Below are positions 1-5,045 of a stretch of 7,525 bases of DNA, piece by piece; the first letter of the stretch is position 1; each line of letters starts with the position of its first letter. The notes beneath the pieces are model-generated. The model was not told the origin of the DNA. It did no database searches and saw nothing but the letters and a program-made list of their open reading frames with translations. The stretch is from NCBI GenBank assembly GCA_034433375.1, contig DAOUAQ010000195.1, forward strand, positions 1 to 7,525, in the 5' to 3' direction. The DNA comes from DSWT01 sp034433375 (GTDB taxonomy: Bacteria > Chloroflexota > Anaerolineae > B4-G1 > SLSP01). The translations under genes and the position numbers were made by a program.

Positions 1-384
1 TTGCCGTCGCCGTCGTACGTGAAGGTGGTCGTCGCGCCGTTGACAGTCACCGTCTGCAAGCGGTTCTCCTGATTCCAGCCTTGCGTGTAGCTCACGCCGT
101 TTTCGACGCGGGTAAGCATATTGCCGTTGCCGTCGTAATTGTAAAAGTACAGGCCAAACGCCGGATACGTCGCCGCGTCGTTGCGCTGACCGGTGAACCG
201 GTAGCTCGTCGGCGTGGTCCCGGAGGTGTAGCGCGTTCCACCCCACGGATGATAGCGCAGTTCTGTCGTTGCGCCAGTGGCGGCATTGTACGTTTTGGCG
301 GTAGATCCCAGATGATCGCCGAGCAGGTAGGATAGCGTCCCCGGATTGCCCTGGCGCATCGCCACCCGCTGACTGCCGGCGTAG
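1..384 (-). repeat. RHS core direct repeat, copy 1 (partner 2450-2830)
   Basis: This segment aligns base for base with 2450-2830 at a constant offset of 2449 from position 1 to about 340. A 3-base length difference follows, and similarity ends near 384/2830. In the first 120 bases I count about 11 mismatches. Both copies are in the same orientation and encode the same part of the RHS core, so they are possible substrates for homologous recombination between cassettes. Confidence 0.85.
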
Positions 385-521
385 TAGTACTTGACCATCG
401 AGGTCGTACTGCCGGTCCACTCGACGTGGTTGCCGATGTAGTAGGTGGTCACGCCGTCCAGCACGGATTTGATGCGGTTGCCGTCGCCCGCACTTTGCTT
501 CAACTTAGCCCCATTTGTGGT
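1..521 (-). CDS. Orphan RHS/YD-repeat core fragment, partial, tip beyond left edge
   Basis: The minus-strand frame stays open from 521 to the left edge and is preceded by an in-frame TAG at 522-524. It encodes RHS core sequence: GDGNRIKSVLDGVTTYY, YYAGSQRVAMRQG, the hallmark LGDHLGST, ELRYHPWGGTRYTSG, FTGQRNDAAT, then TYDGDG at the edge. RHS proteins form a secreted shell that encloses a C-terminal toxin tip; that tip and the stop lie outside the window. The first in-frame ATG is at 398, but RHS homology already starts near 520 (NGAKLKQ), so no natural N-terminus is visible. The fragment lies downstream of the lipoprotein gene on the same strand. This is typical of an orphan cassette that would need joining to a complete RHS gene to be expressed. 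It could instead be an expressed short protein or a decaying remnant. RHS identity is secure; expression status is unknown. Confidence 0.85.
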
Positions 522-539
522 CTAAAACATGGGGGTAAG
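504..539. repeat. Imperfect inverted repeat at the lipoprotein/RHS-fragment junction
   Basis: The arms are CTTAGCCCCAT (504-514) and ATGGGGGTAAG (529-539). They pair at 10 of 11 positions around a 14-base loop, with a G-G mismatch at 508/535. It lies 21 bases after the lipoprotein stop, and its far arm, in minus-strand order, is the first RHS-homologous sequence of the orphan fragment. It has no T-run on the transcribed side, so it is not a textbook intrinsic terminator. It may be a weak transcription stop, a recombination scar, or chance. Confidence 0.5.
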
Positions 540-559
540 CTCAGAAATTCTATATAAGT

Positions 560-1255
560 TTAAGGTTCCGTTAAGCGTACAATCGAACCGAATCCTCCCC
601 AAGGTTCTCGATTTTGCAATTGCAACTGTTTACCTGTCGCTGTTAAATTGGGATCACGACTTATGACCTCTTCTATTGTTGAAGCAGGCTGATAACATTG
701 GATGAGCGTCACGCGCATATCATCCCTAACCTCAACTCCTAGCCCGCCTTCAAACGATAGGTTCCTGCGTGATTTACTTTCTGATGTAAAGATAGAGATC
801 CCCGTTACCGGATAATCCAATCCGATAGTATACAATATCGGTTCGTGGGCTATGCCACAATAGTGATATACTGTGGCTGGTTCACCAAGTCCCATTACAA
901 CTTCATCAAAGAGAGGCCCTGCCTTTATATTGTGTAAGCTAATTTCACTGATCTGCTCTTCGTAAACACGGACATTACCCAGAAATTCCCCAAGCCTATC
1001 AGACGAGCCATTAAAGACGTATACGCTCGAACCGTCATTACCTGCTGAAATAGTCGGGGGATGTCCAAAGGCATTTTCTATCCATCGGAACACTTCATCG
1101 CTGCTCATGTGTATGAAGTCTTCTTGGTTAAATAAACACAAGTCTGCAAAAGATACAGCTTCAACTTCTGGGATATCTTTACAACTTACAACAAATGACA
1201 ATACCAATCCACTACACACTATCCATTTAAGTAAATGCCACATTTTTGTAGTCAT
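560..1255 (-). CDS. Putative immunity lipoprotein for the zincin-type RHS tip
   Basis: This is a 231-residue protein with a lipoprotein signal peptide: Lys/Trp-rich start, hydrophobic stretch at about residues 8-22, and lipobox VVSC with the lipidated Cys at 25. The rest has no motif I can assign. It includes NAFGHPPTIS, VMGLGEPATVYHYCG and LDYPVTGISIF, in the manner of small secreted beta-rich lipoproteins. Its ATG overlaps the stop of the upstream RHS-metallopeptidase gene in the tetranucleotide ATGA (1252-1255), so the two are very probably co-translated. In polymorphic toxin loci the gene directly after the toxin tip is normally its immunity gene, which is the basis for the proposed role. 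Lipid anchoring would place it outside the cytoplasmic membrane, where a secreted protease would be met. It is AT-richer than the RHS core. The lipoprotein nature is fairly secure; the immunity role is inferred from position only. Confidence 0.75.
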   Translation of the reverse strand: MTTKMWHLLKWIVCSGLVLSFVVSCKDIPEVEAVSFADLCLFNQEDFIHMSSDEVFRWIENAFGHPPTISAGNDGSSVYVFNGSSDRLGEFLGNVRVYEEQISEISLHNIKAGPLFDEVVMGLGEPATVYHYCGIAHEPILYTIGLDYPVTGISIFTSESKSRRNLSFEGGLGVEVRDDMRVTLIQCYQPASTIEEVISRDPNLTATGKQLQLQNREPWGGFGSIVRLTEP

Positions 1256-2805
1256 TTACCCACCTGCAAGGCCCGAAATTGTTGCTCAACATAGGCTCTG
1301 AACTTTGGGGTCAACCCAGGCAATGAGAAATTGACAGTTATAGGGCCGTATTGCAGTGGTTGCTGATAGTTTTCAGTACGGCTGCCTTCTGCACGAAGGA
1401 TCGCGAAATAGCTTGGGTATATATAACCAGCAACACTTTCAGCCCAGGTTTCACAAGGAGATGTTCGTCCCCAGGAAGTTGGACCAGGTTCTTGTTGAGG
1501 AAGATTTTGCACAATCTTCCCATCCAGATTGTTAAATATGTTGAATATGTTCTGTACGCCGTTAGTTTTCCAATCCCAGTAATGGGCTAATTCATGAACT
1601 ATTGCAATGTTTGAGCCTAATGTAGCTCGAAGGCCTGATTGATTAAAAGTATAATTAGCAACCGTAATGCGTCCGAAGCCCCAGTGTGCAGTTGCTCCAT
1701 CGCCTATTCTTTCAAAAGTAGCCCCTCCAATTGCTCGCCGTGTAGCTTCTACGCTTCCTGCCGCGTGAGCAAAATCTTTCACAGCCTGCAGGATGATATT
1801 CAGTTCGGTGAGTTGCCATAACCCAGGATTCCAACCTGTGTTATCACCGCCGATACCCAAAATCCATCCCCAATCCACTTTGATATGCACACCGTAAGAC
1901 TTAAGCGCCTCAAGGACAGTGTTGGCATCATCGATCTCGGTCTCGGCAATATGCCCTGTTGGATCGATGTACCGTAGCGGATTATTCAGCACATAGCTAT
2001 ACCGGTTGAGACTCTGCGGATTGGCCGGGCTGGGGACAATCGTATCGGCGCTGATGAAGCGGTTAAGATAAGGATCATAAAATCTTGCATTGTAGTCATA
2101 CAATCCCAATCCGATCTCTTGCCTCTGACCTGTGTAACGGCGGTCGGTGGCCATCGCGCCGCTGCGCATCTCCCCATACGGATAATACCGCATTTCGCTC
2201 ACTTTGCCACCGGTGGCGTTCGTGCTCAAGGACGCGCTGCCCAGGTGGTCGGCGTGCAGGTAGGTGAGGGTGGAGGTCGCGCCGTTCGTCCCGCAACTGC
2301 CGTTGGTGCCCGTACAGACGCGCATCGCCACGCGCTGGCTGCCGAAGAAGTAGTACTTGGTCGCGGTCACGACATTAGGGCTGACAATCTTCTCGTAATG
2401 GGGACCCACGTAGTACGTGGTGGTGATGCCCACGGTCTTCTTGACCAGCTTGCCGTCGCCGTCGTACGTGAAGGTCGTCGTCGCGCCGTTGACGGTGACC
2501 GTCTGCAGACGGTTTTCCTGGTCCCAGCCTTGTGTGTAGCTCACGCCGTTTTCGACGCGGGTGAGCCTAGTGCCGTTGCAGTCGTAATTGTAAAAGTACA
2601 AGCCAAAGGCCGGATCAGTCGCCGCGTCGTTGCGCTGACCGGTGAACTGGTAGCTCGTTGGCGTGATCCCGGAAGTATAGCGCGTTTCGCCATACGGATG
2701 ATAGCGCAATTCCGCCACTTTGCCACCGCTGCTGTTGGCGGTGAGCGACGTGCTGCCCAGGTGATCGCCGAGCAGGAAGTACAGCGTGCTGCTCCCCTGG
2801 CGCAT
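1252..2805 (-). CDS. Orphan RHS core fragment with C-terminal zincin-like metallopeptidase tip
   Basis: From the ATG at 2805 it encodes 517 residues, and the frame is open up to 2862, just after a TAG. Residues 1-280 are RHS core: LGDHLGST (12-19), YHPYGETRY, TGQRND (55-60), TYDGDGKLVKK, YYVGPHYEKI, a second HADHLGSASL (184-193), TGQRQEIGLGLYDYNARFYD, RFISADT and NRYSYVLNNP. The core ends at DPTGH (281-285). The remaining 230 residues form the tip, with HELAH at 404-408 (the HExxH zinc motif), an adjacent YWDW, and CETWAES (451-457), whose E452 or E456 could be the third zinc ligand. The likely activity is a zinc protease toxin. The ATG at 2805 lies inside RHS homology (AAMRQG) and has no ribosome site, so the natural 5' end is missing. 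Composition turns AT-rich at DPTGH. The stop overlaps the lipoprotein start by 4 bases. The RHS and HExxH assignments are strong; the substrate is unknown. Confidence 0.88.
   Translation of the reverse strand: MRQGSSTLYFLLGDHLGSTSLTANSSGGKVAELRYHPYGETRYTSGITPTSYQFTGQRNDAATDPAFGLYFYNYDCNGTRLTRVENGVSYTQGWDQENRLQTVTVNGATTTFTYDGDGKLVKKTVGITTTYYVGPHYEKIVSPNVVTATKYYFFGSQRVAMRVCTGTNGSCGTNGATSTLTYLHADHLGSASLSTNATGGKVSEMRYYPYGEMRSGAMATDRRYTGQRQEIGLGLYDYNARFYDPYLNRFISADTIVPSPANPQSLNRYSYVLNNPLRYIDPTGHIAETEIDDANTVLEALKSYGVHIKVDWGWILGIGGDNTGWNPGLWQLTELNIILQAVKDFAHAAGSVEATRRAIGGATFERIGDGATAHWGFGRITVANYTFNQSGLRATLGSNIAIVHELAHYWDWKTNGVQNIFNIFNNLDGKIVQNLPQQEPGPTSWGRTSPCETWAESVAGYIYPSYFAILRAEGSRTENYQQPLQYGPITVNFSLPGLTPKFRAYVEQQFRALQVGK
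2013..2046 (-). repeat. 34-base exact direct repeat in RHS core end (partner 4875-4908)
   Basis: This stretch is identical over 34 bases to 4875-4908 in the same orientation. It encodes the DTIVPSPANPQ segment that precedes the DPTGH boundary in both the zincin and M23 cassettes. Near-identity continues into the flanks, as far as the GATGAAGCGG side. It is a short homology tract through which tips could be exchanged. Confidence 0.85.
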
Positions 2806-2830
2806 CGCTGCGCGCTGACCGCCGACGTAG
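2450..2830 (-). repeat. RHS core direct repeat, copy 2 (partner 1-384)
   Basis: This is the second copy of the segment at 1-384. Its right end, near 2830, marks where RHS homology of the zincin cassette begins (YVGGQRAAMRQG). Beyond it the sequence changes abruptly to a short linker and then the end of the propeller lipoprotein gene, whose stop is at 2855-2857. Confidence 0.85.
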
Positions 2831-2854
2831 TCGCACTGGATCTGCCCAATTTCT

Positions 2855-4132
2855 TTATTTGTCTAGCCAATACACCTGTTCCCAATTTACACTTGTTAAC
2901 GCAAGTTCATTTGTAAGATTGATAGTTTGGCTATACGATTTGCTCACTAGGAAAACCTGATCAGGTTCGGATTGGTCAACATAGACAGTAAATTCGCCAT
3001 CAAATGACCAACGATAGACTGCTTTTGCTTTGTCGGGTACGGTGTAGGATTCTGTAGTATCAATGGCTACAAAGGAGAAGCCAGCCGTTGTTCTCAAAGC
3101 CAGCGCATTACCATTAGGTGCCCACTGAAAACTGACCTCTGATTGTACGGGAAATACCTTCTTGGTTCGGTGTTCTACATCAAATACCGTTACTTGAAAG
3201 TGTTGGGCGCTATTTGATGATTTATCAATAGTGTAAGTTGTCCAAGCTAAATATCGACTATTGGGTGACCATTGTAAAATCCCCATGTTGGGATCGTTGT
3301 CTACCAAAAGTGACTGTTCTTTTTCAACGTCGAATATGTAGAGAGGTCTAGTCAAATCGCCTATTGTTGGCACGGCCCAGCCCCAAAATGCGATAGTCTT
3401 ACCGTTCGGTGCCCAGAGCGGCGCCCACCCCTGATTATTCATAAATGACCTAATTCGCTTGGTTTCAACATCTACAAAGAAAACGCCACTGGGTTCTTCT
3501 GGGTAATGTCCTGTGCAACTTGTAGACTGTCGAAAGACAATAGTACTATTGTCCGGACTGAATTTAGCCTCGCACAAAGGTGATTGACCTTCAGTCAAAC
3601 GTACCATCTCACCTTGTCCCTCAACAATGTACAAGTCACCCCGAGCATTCAAACATGACCACCATCCCTCAAGTGAATTGTGTTGCGAGCAACTATCATC
3701 TTTTGGAGTTGAAATTACGAGAGCCCGAGGAGAATTTGCTCCTAACGTAACATCACTAACTCGGGTATTCCCGTCCAAATGGAACCACAAGTTAATTTTC
3801 CCCTCCAATAAATTGAGCAAGTATATATCACGCTCATACTTGCTCAGTGTGTCGCCATATAACCAAGCAATGTTGTCATCCAACCAGTGAGGACAGAGAT
3901 CTCCTGGAATCGAGTCATTGCCAGGAAGGTCTATAACCTGCTCAAGTGTTGCAGTCTGTGAATCTGAAATGGCAACAAGATATATACGCACGACTTTGTC
4001 TTTACCTTGGCCACACATAACAAGTGTGCGAGGTGTACTCCTGCGATCCTTGCCTATGCACGACATAAGGCAAAGAGTAAGCAGAACCATCAGACTAATT
4101 GATTTGATGAATTGAGACCAATGTGCTAACAT
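2855..4132 (-). CDS. TolB/WD40-like beta-propeller lipoprotein, candidate immunity or accessory protein of the M23 RHS tip
   Basis: This is a 425-residue protein. The N-terminus is a lipoprotein signal: hydrophobic residues 12-23, lipobox LMSC, Cys at 25. The body contains six spaced propeller-like motifs: WLDDNIAWLYG (83-93), FSPDNSTIVF (191-200), WAPNGKTIAF (240-249), WSPNSRYLAW (288-297), WAPNGNALAL (337-346) and WSFDGEFTVY (375-384). The W/F-S/A-P-D/N-G pattern is that of TolB-type PD40 repeats, which usually mediate protein binding and are not enzymes. The gene starts 14 bases after the stop of the M23 tip and ends where the next RHS fragment begins, so it fills the immunity slot of that cassette. 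At 425 residues it is large for an immunity protein; an adhesin-like or unrelated surface role remains possible. It is AT-richer than the flanking RHS core. The fold call is good; the role is inferred. Confidence 0.8.
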   Translation of the reverse strand: MLAHWSQFIKSISLMVLLTLCLMSCIGKDRRSTPRTLVMCGQGKDKVVRIYLVAISDSQTATLEQVIDLPGNDSIPGDLCPHWLDDNIAWLYGDTLSKYERDIYLLNLLEGKINLWFHLDGNTRVSDVTLGANSPRALVISTPKDDSCSQHNSLEGWWSCLNARGDLYIVEGQGEMVRLTEGQSPLCEAKFSPDNSTIVFRQSTSCTGHYPEEPSGVFFVDVETKRIRSFMNNQGWAPLWAPNGKTIAFWGWAVPTIGDLTRPLYIFDVEKEQSLLVDNDPNMGILQWSPNSRYLAWTTYTIDKSSNSAQHFQVTVFDVEHRTKKVFPVQSEVSFQWAPNGNALALRTTAGFSFVAIDTTESYTVPDKAKAVYRWSFDGEFTVYVDQSEPDQVFLVSKSYSQTINLTNELALTSVNWEQVYWLDK

Positions 4133-4143
4133 GTGACTAGAAA

Positions 4144-4149
4144 CTCCTA
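4144..4149 (-). promoter_or_regulatory. Shine-Dalgarno for the propeller lipoprotein, overlapping the M23-tip stop codon
   Basis: On the minus strand the bases read TAGGAG. TAG is the stop codon of the M23-tip frame, and AGGAG is a good ribosome site 11 bases ahead of the ATG at 4132. The shared bases suggest that translation of the lipoprotein is coupled to termination of the tip, and they support the choice of start. Confidence 0.6.
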
Positions 4150-4935
4150 TTCAAAGGGGTCAATATCTTCTAATTGACCGTTTATCATCTGACGCACCCG
4201 TATATGGAGGTGCGGGCCCGTTGACCACCCGCGTTGTGTATAGTATCCGATAAGTTGCCCCTGGACAACTCTTTCTCCTCGGGTTACAGATGGAACCATA
4301 TGATGGTGTTTCAAGTTATATGTCAGGTCTCCATTTTCACCAAAGATATTTAACTCGACATATGCTCCATCCTGTTGGTTAGGGCAGTTTCCTCCAAAAC
4401 AATTTGCTGACGTACTATCTGATCCAGCTTGGGCAATAGTACCAGCACCCACCGCGTAGACGCGCCGTCCAGCAGACCCCAGTTCAGTGGCATCAAGTGA
4501 GTACTGTGCTAAATTGGGATTTGTATCACTATTCGCAAACAGATCTATGCCAGGATCATTTCTTGCTATATGAGTTTGTAAATCATCACCCTTGCGATAT
4601 CCATTATTGGGGCCAAATACTAGCCCCCAGTTGGGTATGCGATCTGAGCTAATTTCAGGTGTGGACGCTGGTGTCGGAGTCGGTGTTGGAATAGACGTTG
4701 GTGTCGCAGTGGGCATACTGACTACGCTTAGGCTAGCAGTTGGGGCATGTCGTCGAGTATATGAATATTGTCCTGCCCAACTTCCACAATCGTACCCACC
4801 GCACCCCACATCATGACCAGTGGGATCGTTATACTTGATAGGATTGTTGCGAGTGTAGGCATAGCGGTTCAACGTCTGCGGATTGGCCGGGCTGGGGACA
4901 ATCGTATCCGCCTGGATGAAGCGGCCCAGGGCGGA
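4147..4935 (-). CDS. Truncated RHS C-terminus with M23/LytM-like tip
   Basis: The frame is open from 4935, just below an in-frame TGA at 4936-4938, to the stop at 4147. The first residues, ALGRFIQADTIVPSPANPQ, followed by NRYAYTRNNPIKYNDPTGH, are the last part of an RHS core; everything upstream of it is missing. The only possible start is a TTG at 4872 without a ribosome site. Numbering from it, DPTGH is 16-20, a Thr/Pro linker covers about 54-72, and the M23-like domain covers about 85-235. That domain has GID (108-110), RVYAVGAGTIAQAG, YVELNIFGENGDLTYN, GERVVQGQLIGYY and STGPHLHIRV with H221 and H223. M23 enzymes are zinc endopeptidases that cut peptidoglycan cross-bridges. The first zinc-binding His (HxGxD) is Asp106 here, so activity is uncertain. 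The domain call is strong. The gene is 5'-truncated at the junction with the recombinase element. Confidence 0.82.
   Translation of the reverse strand, partial: SALGRFIQADTIVPSPANPQTLNRYAYTRNNPIKYNDPTGHDVGCGGYDCGSWAGQYSYTRRHAPTASLSVVSMPTATPTSIPTPTPTPASTPEISSDRIPNWGLVFGPNNGYRKGDDLQTHIARNDPGIDLFANSDTNPNLAQYSLDATELGSAGRRVYAVGAGTIAQAGSDSTSANCFGGNCPNQQDGAYVELNIFGENGDLTYNLKHHHMVPSVTRGERVVQGQLIGYYTQRGWSTGPHLHIRVRQMINGQLEDIDPFE
4875..4908 (-). repeat. 34-base exact direct repeat in RHS core end (partner 2013-2046)
   Basis: This is the second copy of the tract at 2013-2046. It lies close to the broken right end of the RHS sequence, so nearly all of the RHS core left in this cassette is shared with the zincin cassette. 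Confidence 0.85.
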
Positions 4936-4982
4936 TCACTTATCTTAACCACCCGTTCGAGACTCAACGAGGTGGGCGGTAA

Positions 4983-5040
4983 GACCTCCTGGGAGTAGAA
5001 TGGGGCTGTCAGTTCCAACCATTCTAGTCCACAGGAGGTT
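4983..5040 (+). promoter_or_regulatory. Long imperfect inverted repeat covering the ribosome site of the first recombinase
   Basis: Three paired blocks can be read: ACCTCCTG (4984-4991) with CAGGAGGT (5032-5039); GGA (4992-4994) with TCC (5028-5030); TAGAATGG (4996-5003) with CCATTCTA (5019-5026). This gives 19 Watson-Crick pairs with one bulged A (5031), one G-G mismatch (4995/5027), one outer G-T wobble (4983/5040) and a 15-base loop. AGGAGG (5033-5038) is the Shine-Dalgarno of the ATG at 5046, with 7 bases between, so the folded RNA would hide it. As DNA, the two arms could be binding sites for the adjacent recombinase. The structure is clear; its function is inferred. Confidence 0.7.
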
Positions 5041-5045
5041 CAGCT

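Noticed and set aside
92..286. Short minus-strand frame with an ATG within the left RHS fragment
   Set aside because: It is out of frame with the RHS reading frame, which stays open from 521 to the edge and encodes clear RHS motifs.
504..539. Intrinsic terminator for the lipoprotein gene
   Set aside because: The stem is followed by GTTGAAGC on the transcribed strand, without a T-run, and RHS coding sequence continues through it. It is kept only as an inverted repeat.
2119..2916. Long plus-strand open frame (265 codons) opposite the RHS core
   Set aside because: It is antisense to clear RHS repeats with LGDHLGST and TGQR motifs. Its Ala/Arg/Val-rich sequence follows from the GC-rich third positions of the real gene, and it has no ribosome site.
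4654..4712. Repetitive GTCGGTGTTGG-like tract as a possible microsatellite or CRISPR-like repeat
   Set aside because: It encodes the Thr/Pro linker of the M23-tip protein. The units are short and unequal, and there are no spacers.
4996..5001. TAGAAT as a -10 promoter box for the recombinase
   Set aside because: No convincing -35 hexamer lies about 17 bases upstream, and the bases are explained by the inverted repeat.
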